From: Pseudomonas sp.
Lineage (GTDB): Bacteria; Pseudomonadota; Gammaproteobacteria; Pseudomonadales; Pseudomonadaceae
Length of the DNA: 64,000 nt
Assembly: GCF_030150285.1 (NCBI RefSeq)
Contig: NZ_JASLGE010000024.1
Span: 10,061-74,060 of the forward strand
Direction: 5' to 3'
Numbering within the stretch: position 1 is the first letter of the stretch; each line of letters opens with the position of its first letter. A model generated the notes under the pieces. The model made no database searches and was not told where the DNA came from. It saw nothing but the letters and a program-made list of their open reading frames with translations. Positions 35,400-44,623 of this stretch are shown in pieces. Position numbers and translations under genes: made by a program.

Positions 35400-37046
35400 A
35401 TGCAAACCGCCTATACCGTCCTCATTCTGCTGATGCTGGTGGGTGTCTCGCGTCTATTGGGGCGTTTGATTCCGCTGCCTTTACCCCTGGTGCAAATCGC
35501 GGCGGGTGCCGCGCTGGCCTGGCCGACGCTGGGGCTACATGTTGCGTTGGACCCTGAGCTGTTTTTGTTTCTATTTTTGCCGCCCCTATTGTTCTCGGAC
35601 GGTTGGCGCATGCCCAAGCGCGAATTCTGGCGTTTGCGTGGGCCGATCCTGACCCTGGCAGTGGGCCTGGTTCTGTTTACGGTGGTCGGTGCCGGTTATT
35701 TCATTCACTGGCTCTTGCCGACCATTCCGTTGCCGGTGGCCTTTGCCCTGGCCGCCGTGTTGTCCCCGACCGACGCCGTTGCGGTGTCGGCGATTTCTCA
35801 GAACCGTTTGCCTGGCCCGCTGATGCATATGCTCCAGGGCGAGGCCTTGATGAATGATGCCTCGGGCCTGGTGACCTTCAAGTTCGCCCTGGTGGCGGCG
35901 ATTACCGGGGTGTTCTCCCTGACCACTGCCAGTGTCACGTTTGTGCTGGTGGCGTGCGGCGGGTTGGCGATTGGTGTGGCCTTGAGCTGGTTGGTGGGGC
36001 GCATGCGCTCGTGGATGATTGCCCGCGGCTGGGATGACCCGGCGACCCACGTGGTGTTTATGTTGCTACTGCCGTTTGCCGCTTATGTGTTGGCTGAGCG
36101 ACTGGGCGCATCGGGCATTTTGTCGGCGGTAGCGGCGGGGATGATGCAAAGCTGGCTGGATTTGCTGCCACGCCAGACCAGCACCCGACTGCTTAATCGC
36201 AGTGTGTGGGGGCTGCTGGAATTTACGTTTAACGGTCTGATTTTCCTGCTGTTGGGCTTGCAGTTGCCGGACATTATCAAGGCGGTGGTCAGCCACGAAA
36301 CCACGCTGTGGCCGACCTTGCTCTACCGCTGCCTGGACGTGGTTGTGATTTTCCTGGTGTTGCTGGCGCTGCGGTTTATCTGGGTGCAAAGCATCTGGCG
36401 CTTGTTCGCGCTGTTGCGTCGCTGGAGAGGCAAGGGCGAGTTGACGATGGTGCCGAATGCGCGCTCCTGCTGGTTGCTGACCGTGGGGGGCGTGCGCGGG
36501 GCGGTGACGTTGGCCGGTGTAATGTCGGTACCGCTGCTGATCAGCCAGGGTGTTGATTTCCCTGAACGGGACTTGCTGATATTCATTGCCGCCGGGGTGA
36601 TTTTGCTGTCGTTGGTGTCGGCCTGTATCGCCTTGCCATTGTTGTTGCGTGGCATTCCTAAAAGCCCGGATGATGCCATGCGCAACGAGGTGCGCGAAGC
36701 GTGGCGGCGCACGGCAGAAGCGGCCATTCACGCGCTGGAGGCTGAGGAAGTGGTAGAGCCGGACAGCCAGCAGGACGCGGCCCAGGCGGCGTTGGCGGCG
36801 GAACTGAAGGCTCGGATCATGTCCGAGTACCGGCATCAGCTTGAAGTGTTCAACGACTCTGTCGAAGCCCAGGCGCTGGCGTCACAAATGGACCAGCTGG
36901 AAAGTCGTTTGCGGCTCAAGGCGCTCAGGGCGCAGCGTCTGGAACTGTACAGCTTGCGCCGCCATCACGTGATTGGTGATGACGTGCTCAGTGAAATCCT
37001 GCGGGACCTGGACTTGAGCGAAGCTAACCTGGGGGCGGTGAAGTAA
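35400..37046 (+). CDS. CPA1-type Na+/H+ antiporter
   Basis: 548 residues from ATG 35400; TTG 35379 in frame is an alternative and neither has a strong ribosome site. About 12 membrane segments in the first 420 residues, with AAVLSPTDAVAVSAI (TDA motif) and GEALMNDASGLVTFKFAL (the ND pair that carries ions) typical of NhaP/NHE. A cytoplasmic, helical, charged tail follows (about 425-548). Exchanges Na+ or K+ for protons; exact ion unknown. Flanked downstream by a repeat array. Confidence 0.9.
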   Translation: MQTAYTVLILLMLVGVSRLLGRLIPLPLPLVQIAAGAALAWPTLGLHVALDPELFLFLFLPPLLFSDGWRMPKREFWRLRGPILTLAVGLVLFTVVGAGYFIHWLLPTIPLPVAFALAAVLSPTDAVAVSAISQNRLPGPLMHMLQGEALMNDASGLVTFKFALVAAITGVFSLTTASVTFVLVACGGLAIGVALSWLVGRMRSWMIARGWDDPATHVVFMLLLPFAAYVLAERLGASGILSAVAAGMMQSWLDLLPRQTSTRLLNRSVWGLLEFTFNGLIFLLLGLQLPDIIKAVVSHETTLWPTLLYRCLDVVVIFLVLLALRFIWVQSIWRLFALLRRWRGKGELTMVPNARSCWLLTVGGVRGAVTLAGVMSVPLLISQGVDFPERDLLIFIAAGVILLSLVSACIALPLLLRGIPKSPDDAMRNEVREAWRRTAEAAIHALEAEEVVEPDSQQDAAQAALAAELKARIMSEYRHQLEVFNDSVEAQALASQMDQLESRLRLKALRAQRLELYSLRRHHVIGDDVLSEILRDLDLSEANLGAVK

Positions 37047-37062
37047 GGCTGTGAGTGCGGTA

Positions 37063-37362
37063 GCGAGCAATCGAGCGTCGACCGGCTGTTCCTGCGGATG
37101 GCAGAGTTTGTAGGAACGAGCTTGCTCGTGATCTTTTGACCTGGCTTTTGATCCAAGGGCCCCTTAAACCACGCTGGCCGAACGCAGCAAGGCCTGTAGG
37201 AACGAGCTTGCTCGTGATCTTTTGACCTGGTTTTTGATCTAAAGGGCCCCTTAAACCACGCTGGCCGATCGCGGCGGCCCACGGAGAAGATCAAAAGATC
37301 GCGAGCAAGCTCGCTCCTACGCGCGTGTTTTGATCTAAGGGTCCCCTTAAGCCACGCTGGCC
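37063..37362. repeat. REP array with tandem composite units
   Basis: Fills most of the 416-base gap before dapC. A variant REP (GCGAGCAATCGAGCGTCGAC, about 37063) is followed by two head-to-tail units (37109-37180 and 37195-37267; period 86). Each unit is REP TGTAGGAACGAGCTTGCTCG plus CCCCTTAAACCACGCTGGCC. An inverted REP (37287-37320) and a third half unit (37321-37362) close the array. The segment 37265-37284 is identical to 21384-21403. No coding sequence. Bases 37363-37462 are AT-rich with no feature seen. Confidence 0.85.
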
Positions 37363-37462
37363 TCTTATAGAGAAGACGCTAACTCATTGATTCTAAAAAT
37401 GATTTTTTTCACCCATTTTAGGTGTCTATCAATGCGGCGGCCCCTCCTGCCGATGATTGAGG

Positions 37463-38659
37463 TTAGCGGCGCAGGATAAAGTCGCGTATCCGCTCGGCGG
37501 CTTCTACGCATTCCGCCAACGGAGCCACCAGGGCCATGCGAACACGGCCTGCACCCGGGTTGAAGCCTTCGACTTCGCGGGACAGGTACGAGCCCGGCAC
37601 CACGGTCACGTGTTCTTCGGCGAACAGGTCACGGCAAAATTCAGCGTCGTCACCTTTTACCTTGGGCCACAGGTAGAAACCGCCGTCCGGGCGCTGTACG
37701 TCCAGTACGGGCGTCAAGATAGCGAGTACGGCGTCGAATTTTTCGCGGTACAGGTCGCGGTTGGCGCGCACGTGGTCTTCATCGTTCCAGGCCGCAATGC
37801 TGGCGAGTTGGGTTTGCACCGGCATCGCACAGCCGTGGTAGGTGCGGTACAGCAAAAAGGCTTTGAGGATCTCGGCGTCGCCCGCCACGAAGCCGGAACG
37901 CAGGCCTGGCAGGTTGGAGCGCTTGGAGAGGCTGTGGAACACCACGCAACGTTTGAAGTCTTCGCGGCCCAGGGCAACGCAAGCACTCAACAGGCCAACC
38001 GGGGGCGTGCTTTCGTCGAAGTACAACTCGCTGTAGCACTCGTCTGCGGCAATCACAAAGTCGTGTTCGTCAGCCAGGGCGATCAGCTTCTTCAGCGTGT
38101 CGAGTGGAATCAATGCACCGGTCGGGTTGCCTGGCGAGCACAGGAACAGGATTTGGCAGCGCTTCCAGGTGTCGGCCGAGACAGCATCGAAATCCGGGTT
38201 GAAACCATGCTCCGCCAGGCACGGCAGGTAGTGCGGTGTGGCCCCGGCCAGGAACGCAGCCCCTTCGTAAATCTGATAGAACGGGTTCGGGCTGATGACC
38301 AGGGCGTCGTCTGCGCGGTTGACCACCGTCTGGGTGAAAGCGAACAGGGCTTCGCGAGTGCCATTGACCGGCAGAATGTTACGGGCCGGGTCGAGCCAGC
38401 CGGCGGGCACGTTGAAGCGCTGTTCAGCCCAGCGGCCAATGGCCTCGCGCAGGGCTGGGATGCCGAGCGTGGTCGGGTACACCGCCATTTGATCGAGGCT
38501 GTCGGCCAAGGCTTTGGCCACGAACGCCGGGGAGCGGTGTTTCGGTTCGCCAATCGATAGCGCAATCGGGCGTTTATCGGCATCGGGCTGCACGGCACCC
38601 AGCAGTGCACGCAGTTTTTCGAACGGGTAAGGCTGAAGCTGGTTTAGAGCGTTGTTCAT
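37463..38659 (-). CDS. dapC: Succinyldiaminopimelate transaminase
   Basis: 398 residues, class I PLP aminotransferase. LCSPGNPTG and the PLP Lys in SLSKRSNLPGLRSGF are present. Opens MNNALNQLQPYPFEKLRALL, as in Pseudomonas DapC. Makes N-succinyl-diaminopimelate, the DapE substrate. 26 bases downstream of glnD on the same strand. Confidence 0.94.
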   Translation of the reverse strand: MNNALNQLQPYPFEKLRALLGAVQPDADKRPIALSIGEPKHRSPAFVAKALADSLDQMAVYPTTLGIPALREAIGRWAEQRFNVPAGWLDPARNILPVNGTREALFAFTQTVVNRADDALVISPNPFYQIYEGAAFLAGATPHYLPCLAEHGFNPDFDAVSADTWKRCQILFLCSPGNPTGALIPLDTLKKLIALADEHDFVIAADECYSELYFDESTPPVGLLSACVALGREDFKRCVVFHSLSKRSNLPGLRSGFVAGDAEILKAFLLYRTYHGCAMPVQTQLASIAAWNDEDHVRANRDLYREKFDAVLAILTPVLDVQRPDGGFYLWPKVKGDDAEFCRDLFAEEHVTVVPGSYLSREVEGFNPGAGRVRMALVAPLAECVEAAERIRDFILRR

Positions 38660-38685
38660 TGGGGGCGGGTCTCACTCGGCGACGC

Positions 38686-41388
38686 TTAAATGCTCAGGCG
38701 CCACGTTTCGGGGGTTGAGTCTTTATTGACCGTTAATTGTTCGACGATGGCTTCCTGCAGGCGAATGCACAGTTGCGGATCGGACAACGGCTGGTTGTTT
38801 TCATCGGTAATGAAAAATATGTCTTCGACCCGTTCGCCCAAGGTCGCGATCTTGGCGTTTTGCAGTGACAGATCGAACTCCAGAAAGATCATGCCGATGC
38901 GTGCCAGCAGGCCTGGGCGATCGGGTGCGCTAAGCTCAAGCACGGTGACCGGGCGCTGGGCATCGTTGTGAATCGTCACCTGCGGCGCGAAGGCGAAATG
39001 CTTGAGCTGGCGCGGTACGCGGCGCTGGATGATGGTCGGGTAGTCATCGGGATTGCGCAGGGCTTCGGTCAGGCCTTTGCGGATTTTCTCGATGCGTTGC
39101 GGGTTATGACCAATCGAGTCGCCGTCGTTATCCAGCACGATGTAGGTATCGAGGGTGAACTGGCTGCTGGACGTGATGATGCGCGCGTCATGGATGTTCA
39201 GGTTGAGCTGGTCCATTGCGGCCACGGTAACGGCGAAGAAATCGTGCTGGTCGGGGGCATAAATAAAGATCTGTGTGCCGCCTTCAAATTCGCGCTGGGT
39301 GGTTTCCTTGATCAAAACCAATGGGCCGCCGTCGACCGGCTGCTGCAGGATGGCGTCGGAGTGCCACGCCACGTCGCCTGCGGTGTGGCGCAAAAAGTAG
39401 TCGTCGCCCAGTTGTGACCACAATTGCTCAACGTCATCCGGGTCATTGCCGCCGCGCACCAAAATGTCCAGGGCCGCGCTTTGGGTCTGACGGATCTGCT
39501 CTTCCCGGTCGACCGGGTTTTCCAGGCCTCGGCGCAGGGCGCGTTTGGTTTCGGTATACAACTGACGTAGCAGGCTGGCGCGCCAGGAGTTCCACAACGT
39601 GGGGTTGGTGGCGTTGATGTCGGCGACAGTCAGCACGTAGAGGTAATCGAGGTGGGTTTCGTCGAACACGAACTGGGCAAAGTCATGGATCACCTGAGGA
39701 TCTGACAGGTCTTTGCGCTGGGCGGTGGTCGACATCACCAAGTGGTTCTGCACCAGCCACACAATAAGGCGTGTGTCCCACAAGGGCAGGTGATGCCGCA
39801 TGCAGAAAGCCTCGGCATCGACTGCGCCAATTTCGGAATGGTCGCCGTGGCGGCCCTTGCCGATGTCATGGTAAAGACCCGCCAGGTAGATCAATTCAGG
39901 CTTGGGTAATTTGGCCATTAGCTTGCTGGCTAAAGGGAATTTCTCTGATGCCTGAGTGTACTGAAGCTTACGCAAATGCTTGATCAGGTTCAGGGTGTGC
40001 GCGTCGACCGTATAAATGTGGAACAGGTCGTGCTGCATTTGCCCGACGATGAAACCGAACTCAGGCAGGTAGCGGCCGAGAATACCGTAGCGATTCATTC
40101 GGCGTAGATTGCGGTGGATGCCGATTTTGCACTTGAACAGCTCGATAAACAGGCTGGTATTGCGCAAATCGTTGCGGAAGTTGTCATCGATCAAGTTGCG
40201 ATGTTCGCGCAGCAGGCGAATGGTATCAGCACGTACGCCTTTGATTTCAGGGTGTTGGGCCATCAGCAGGAAAATTTCGAGCATGGCAAAGGGCGTGCGT
40301 TTGAAAACGTGATCGTTGCAGGCCTCGATATAGCCGTCGTGCAGCTGAAAGCGCGCGTTCATAGGCGTTGGCGGCGCTTCGTCTTCGGGGGCCAGGATCA
40401 CTTCTTCGAAATGCTGAATAATCAGGTCACTGAGTTGAGCAATGCTCATGACGACCCGGTAGTACTGCTGCATGAAGTTTTCGATGGTCTGTTTGGTGTC
40501 ATCGCCGGTATAACCGAGCAGTTCGGCAATGTTGCGTTGATGGTCAAACAGCAGGCGGTCTTCGGCGCGCCCGGCGAGCATGTGCAAGGCGTAGCGAACT
40601 TTCCACAGAAATTCTTGCGAGGACGCCAGCAAGGCGTGTTCGCTTTCGACCAGAAACCCTTCGCCCGCCAGGGCGCGCAGGTTCAGGGTGCCGTACTGAC
40701 GACGAGCTACCCATAGAATGGTCTGGATGTCGCGCAAGCCGCCGGGCGACCCCTTGACGTTGGGTTCCAGGTTGTATTCGGTGTCGTTGTACTTGTGATG
40801 ACGCGCTTTTTGCTCGGCACGCTTGGCCAGGAAGAAGTCCTTGCTGGGCCACATGTGTGCGGTGCTGGTGACGTCCAGCATGCGCTGGCGCAAGTGCTCA
40901 GGGCCCGCCACCGTGCGGCTTTCAATCATGTTGGTGATGATGGTCAGGTCGGCGCGGGCCTGTTCGGCGCATTCGTCCACCGAGCGCACGCTTTGACCGA
41001 CCTCCAGGCCAATGTCCCAAAGCAGTGTCAGAAAGCGCTCGATAGAGTCGCGAAATACTTCGTGGTCGGCATTGTCGAGCAGAATCAGCAAATCGATATC
41101 GGAGTAGGGGTGCAGTTCACCCCGGCCATACCCGCCGACGGCCACCAGGGCGATGTCGGCCTGGTCGCTCCAGGTGAACTGATCCCAGGCTTGCTGCAGG
41201 ATGTTATCGACGAACCAGGCTCGATCTTCGATCAGGCGACGAATATCGCGACCATTTCGAAAGCGTTCGTCAAGCACGTCACGTGCCTGGCGGATCGCCT
41301 TTTTGAAAGCGGCAATGGGGCTTGCCTTTAATGCCAGCTCGGCCTGGAACTGGCCGCGGTCAAAAAGTTCGGGATCCACCTGCGGCAT
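38686..41388 (-). CDS. glnD: PII uridylyltransferase / uridylyl-removing enzyme
   Basis: 900 residues. N-terminal nucleotidyltransferase with GGYGRGELHPYSDIDLLIL (about 105), a central HD domain with YHDIGKGRHGDHS (about 510), and two C-terminal ACT domains (about 710-890) that sense glutamine. Uridylylates PII when nitrogen is low and removes UMP when glutamine is high. Upstream of dapC, downstream of map, all minus strand. Confidence 0.97.
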   Translation of the reverse strand: MPQVDPELFDRGQFQAELALKASPIAAFKKAIRQARDVLDERFRNGRDIRRLIEDRAWFVDNILQQAWDQFTWSDQADIALVAVGGYGRGELHPYSDIDLLILLDNADHEVFRDSIERFLTLLWDIGLEVGQSVRSVDECAEQARADLTIITNMIESRTVAGPEHLRQRMLDVTSTAHMWPSKDFFLAKRAEQKARHHKYNDTEYNLEPNVKGSPGGLRDIQTILWVARRQYGTLNLRALAGEGFLVESEHALLASSQEFLWKVRYALHMLAGRAEDRLLFDHQRNIAELLGYTGDDTKQTIENFMQQYYRVVMSIAQLSDLIIQHFEEVILAPEDEAPPTPMNARFQLHDGYIEACNDHVFKRTPFAMLEIFLLMAQHPEIKGVRADTIRLLREHRNLIDDNFRNDLRNTSLFIELFKCKIGIHRNLRRMNRYGILGRYLPEFGFIVGQMQHDLFHIYTVDAHTLNLIKHLRKLQYTQASEKFPLASKLMAKLPKPELIYLAGLYHDIGKGRHGDHSEIGAVDAEAFCMRHHLPLWDTRLIVWLVQNHLVMSTTAQRKDLSDPQVIHDFAQFVFDETHLDYLYVLTVADINATNPTLWNSWRASLLRQLYTETKRALRRGLENPVDREEQIRQTQSAALDILVRGGNDPDDVEQLWSQLGDDYFLRHTAGDVAWHSDAILQQPVDGGPLVLIKETTQREFEGGTQIFIYAPDQHDFFAVTVAAMDQLNLNIHDARIITSSSQFTLDTYIVLDNDGDSIGHNPQRIEKIRKGLTEALRNPDDYPTIIQRRVPRQLKHFAFAPQVTIHNDAQRPVTVLELSAPDRPGLLARIGMIFLEFDLSLQNAKIATLGERVEDIFFITDENNQPLSDPQLCIRLQEAIVEQLTVNKDSTPETWRLSI

Positions 41389-41444
41389 CGATTGGCTTTC
41401 CTATTGCTGAGTTGTGGCTATCTATATAGAAACGACTGCAAACA

Positions 41445-42227
41445 TCAGGCCGAAACGCGCGGGATGGTGTCATCGCTGCGCAGCGTGAAGATCTCGTACC
41501 CGGTGTCAGTCACCAGCAAGGTGTGTTCCCACTGCGCCGAAAGCTTGCGATCCTTGGTGATGGCTGTCCAGCCATCGCCCAGCACTTTGGTGTCAGCCTT
41601 GCCCTGGTTGATCATCGGCTCGATGGTGAAGGTCATGCCGGCTTTCAGTTCCATGCCGGTGCCTGCGCGGCCGTAGTGCAGGATTTGCGGTTCTTCATGG
41701 AACACCTTGCCGATGCCATGGCCGCAGAACTCTCGAACCACCGAGAAACCGTTCTTTTCAGCGTGCTTCTGGATCACTTCACCGATATCGCCCAAGCGGC
41801 AGCCCGGTTTGACCAGTTCGATGGCCTTGTACATGCACTCTTGAGTCACTTGCGACAGGCGCTCGGCCCAGACCGGCACCTTGCCGACGTGGAACATGCG
41901 GCTGGTGTCGCCGTGATAGCCGTCTTTAATGACCGTGACGTCAATGTTCAGGGTGTCGCCGTCCTTCAGGGCCTTGTCGCCCGGAATGCCGTGGCACACC
42001 ACGTGGTTGATCGAGGTGCAGATCGATTTGGGGAAGCCTTTGTAGTTGAGCGGGGCCGGGATGGCCTTTTGTACATTGACGATGTAATCGTGGCAGATGC
42101 GGTCCAGCTCTTCAGTGGTCACGCCCGGTTTGACGTGCTCGGCAATCATTTCCAGCACTTCGGCGGCCAGTTTGCCGGCGACACGCATTTTTGCGATGTC
42201 CTCGGGGGTTTTGAGGGTGACGGTCAT
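41445..42227 (-). CDS. map: Methionine aminopeptidase, type I
   Basis: 260 residues from ATG 42227 (MTVTLKTPEDI). Metal ligands are in DVTVIKDGYHGDTSRMF, GHGIGKVFHEEP and the final EHTLLVT region. Removes N-terminal Met from new proteins. Divergent from rpsB, as in most gamma-proteobacteria. The frame upstream to 42302 has no homology. Confidence 0.96.
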   Translation of the reverse strand: MTVTLKTPEDIAKMRVAGKLAAEVLEMIAEHVKPGVTTEELDRICHDYIVNVQKAIPAPLNYKGFPKSICTSINHVVCHGIPGDKALKDGDTLNIDVTVIKDGYHGDTSRMFHVGKVPVWAERLSQVTQECMYKAIELVKPGCRLGDIGEVIQKHAEKNGFSVVREFCGHGIGKVFHEEPQILHYGRAGTGMELKAGMTFTIEPMINQGKADTKVLGDGWTAITKDRKLSAQWEHTLLVTDTGYEIFTLRSDDTIPRVSA

Positions 42228-42459
42228 ACAGGCTCTCTTCGCGCGTTGGCGCTCATCAACGGGTTGGGTGTGTGACAAGATTTTGCGTCCGCACACCAGC
42301 ATAAAAACGCGATTCTAACAGACGGTCGGCGTTAATCATGAGCCTCTCGCCATCGCTTGTCGTAATGGAATGGGGCATTCTGGGCTTATTGAAGCGCGTG
42401 CGCAAAAGAACGAGGAATAAAAGTCAGAATCCGGGCTTCGTTTTTTTGGCATGTTGTGG

Positions 42460-42604
42460 TATAAAATGCGCCGCTTTGCGGGTATAGCCCGCAGTGCTCA
42501 AACCCACACACGCGTCGACACGATGACCTGGGTGCCTTCAGCTGAAGCTGCTGGTTGGTCATTGGGATGCGTGGAGGCCTAACCCGACTTATTAAGGAAC
42601 TATC
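42460..42604 (+). promoter_or_regulatory. rpsB promoter and structured leader
   Basis: The 377-base map-rpsB gap (42228-42604) holds TATAAAAT at 42460-42467 as a likely -10. The leader then contains a hairpin TGCGGG / CCCGCA (42477-42493) and CAGC-TGAA-GCTG (42539-42550) before AAGGAAC and the ATG. Leaders of rpsB in proteobacteria are bound by S2 for autogenous control, so these stems are candidates. The left part, 42228-42420, shows no gene. Confidence 0.55.
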
Positions 42605-43348
42605 ATGTCCCAAGTCAACATGCGCGATATGCTGAAGGCCGGTGTGCACTTCGGTCACCAAACCCGTTACTGGAACCCGAAGATGGGTAAATACATCTTT
42701 GGCGCGCGTAACAAGATTCACATCATCAACCTTGAAAAAACCCTGCCAATGTTCAACGAAGCTCTGACTTTCGTAGAGCGTCTGGCCCAGGGCAAAAACA
42801 AGATCCTGTTCGTCGGCACCAAGCGTTCCGCTGGCAAGATCGTTGCTGAAGAAGCAGCACGTTGCGGTTCGCCGTACGTGGATCACCGCTGGTTGGGCGG
42901 CATGCTCACCAACTTCAAAACCATCCGTGCTTCCATCAAGCGTCTGCGTGACCTTGAAATTCAAGCAGAAGACGGTACGTTCGCCAAGCTGACCAAGAAA
43001 GAGGCGCTGATGCGCACTCGCGATCTGGAAAAGCTGGATCGTAGCCTGGGTGGTATCAAGGACATGGGCGGTCTGCCAGACGCACTGTTTGTTATCGACG
43101 TTGATCACGAGCGCATCGCGATCACCGAAGCCAACAAGCTGGGCATCCCGGTTATCGGCGTTGTCGATACCAACAGCAGCCCTGAAGGTGTTGACTACAT
43201 CATCCCAGGCAACGATGACGCAATCCGCGCTATCCAGCTGTACATGGGTGCGATGGCTGATGCTGTTATCCGTGGCCGTAACCACGTTGCTGGCGGCACC
43301 GACGTTTTCGTCGAAGAAGCTCCAGCTGCAGCGGTAGTTGAAGGCTGA
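42605..43348 (+). CDS. rpsB: 30S ribosomal protein S2
   Basis: 247 residues. Opens SQVNMRDMLKAGVHFGHQTR and has the RWLGGMLTNFKTI region, both diagnostic of S2. Followed by an intergenic hairpin and then tsf, the universal rpsB-tsf order. Confidence 0.98.
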   Translation: MSQVNMRDMLKAGVHFGHQTRYWNPKMGKYIFGARNKIHIINLEKTLPMFNEALTFVERLAQGKNKILFVGTKRSAGKIVAEEAARCGSPYVDHRWLGGMLTNFKTIRASIKRLRDLEIQAEDGTFAKLTKKEALMRTRDLEKLDRSLGGIKDMGGLPDALFVIDVDHERIAITEANKLGIPVIGVVDTNSSPEGVDYIIPGNDDAIRAIQLYMGAMADAVIRGRNHVAGGTDVFVEEAPAAAVVEG

Positions 43349-43379
43349 GTCATTAACGCCTAGCGTTTACTCAGTACGC

Positions 43380-43404
43380 AAAAAGGGGGCTTGGCCCCCT
43401 TTTT
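43380..43404 (+). terminator. Terminator/attenuator between rpsB and tsf
   Basis: AAAAAGGGGGC and GCCCCCTTTTT form an 11-base stem around TTG. It likely ends part of the transcripts so that S2 is made in excess over EF-Ts, or tsf has its own promoter in 43405-43553. Confidence 0.88.
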
Positions 43405-43553
43405 GCCACCTCGGAATCCATTTGCTGGCACTGCATTTGTTATTGCTGTATCAAGTTGCGTTCAGCAGCGTGGTCAGGGGTGAGCTTCACACGAATTGAA
43501 CGCCCGTTCGATCGGGTGGAATGGTTGAAAACCTATCCAAGAGGAATTTTGAA

Positions 43554-44417
43554 ATGGCAGAGATTACTGCAGCGTTGGTTAAAGAGCTGCGTGAGCGTAC
43601 CGGCGAAGGCATGATGGATTGCAAGAAAGCCTTGACCAAGGCTGGCGGCGACATCGAAAAAGCCATCGACGACATGCGTGCTTCCGGTGCCATCAAGGCT
43701 GCCAAGAAAGCAGGCAACGTTGCTGCTGAAGGCGCAATCGCCCTGAAGGAAGACGGTAAATCCGCAGTTCTGCTGGAAGTGAACTCGCAGACTGACTTCT
43801 TGGCCCTGCAGGACGACTTCAAGGCATTCGTTGCTGCCAGCGTTGAAAAAGCATTCGCTGACAAGCTGACGACCGTTGAGCCTCTGATCGAAGCTCAAGA
43901 AGCTGCTCGCCTGGTACTGGTTGGTAAAGTAGGTGAAAACGTAAACATCCGTCGCCTGGCTCGCGTTGAAGGTGATGTTGTGGGTGGTTACCTGCACGGC
44001 AACAAAATCGGTGTAGCGGTTGTTCTGAAAGGCGGCACTGTTGAGCTGGCCAAAGACATCGCGATGCACGTTGCTGCAAGCAACCCAGAGTTCCTGCTGC
44101 CTTCGGAAGTTTCTGAGGAAGCGGTTGAGCGTGAAAAAGCGGTGTTCCTGAGCCTCAATGCTGACAAGATTGCCGGCAAGCCAGAAAACATCGTTGAAAA
44201 CATGATCAAAGGCCGTATCAGCAAGTTCCTGGCCGAAGCTAGCCTGGTTGAGCAAGCTTTCGTTAAGAACCCAGAGATCAAAGTTGGCGAACTGGCCAAG
44301 AAAGCGGGCGCTGAAATCGTTTCCTTCACTTACTTCAAGGTAGGCGAAGGCATCGAGAAGCCAGTCGACAACTTCGCTGAAGAAGTTGCTGCTCAGCTGG
44401 CTGCCGCCAAGCAATAA
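43554..44417 (+). CDS. tsf: Elongation factor Ts
   Basis: 287 residues from ATG 43554 with AGAGGAA upstream; an in-frame ATG at 43521 is upstream of the ribosome site and not used. N-terminal TDVKXXK-like helix with RTGEGMMDCKKAL, then NSQTDFLA. Exchanges GDP for GTP on EF-Tu. The highly biased codon use fits high expression. Confidence 0.98.
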   Translation: MAEITAALVKELRERTGEGMMDCKKALTKAGGDIEKAIDDMRASGAIKAAKKAGNVAAEGAIALKEDGKSAVLLEVNSQTDFLALQDDFKAFVAASVEKAFADKLTTVEPLIEAQEAARLVLVGKVGENVNIRRLARVEGDVVGGYLHGNKIGVAVVLKGGTVELAKDIAMHVAASNPEFLLPSEVSEEAVEREKAVFLSLNADKIAGKPENIVENMIKGRISKFLAEASLVEQAFVKNPEIKVGELAKKAGAEIVSFTYFKVGEGIEKPVDNFAEEVAAQLAAAKQ

Positions 44418-44440
44418 GACAGTTTTACACTGTCGCCCCG

Positions 44441-44475
44441 AAGAGGCTGCCCGCTCACGCGCGCAGCCTCTTTTC
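44441..44475 (+). terminator. Terminator after tsf
   Basis: Stem AAGAGGCTGC / GCAGCCTCTT (44441-44450, 44463-44472), 12-base loop, ends TTTTC. Confidence 0.8.
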
Positions 44476-44623
44476 AAATGGGAGAGGGTTTTCCCTTTTC
44501 TTGCGGAACCGATTGCATAAGTCGTGTTCCGATGGTGCTGCTGTGCAGCGCCAAGCTAGAGTAAGCGCAGGCTGAAATGGTCTCGTACAGATTTTTTATA
44601 AAACGCGGCAGGAGAGATTCGCA

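Noticed and set aside
37063..37362. CRISPR array
   Set aside because: Units of about 72 bases repeat only two to three times, include inverted copies, and match repeats elsewhere; no cas genes.
37457..38560. 367-codon forward frame over dapC
   Set aside because: Shadow of the aminotransferase gene on the minus strand.
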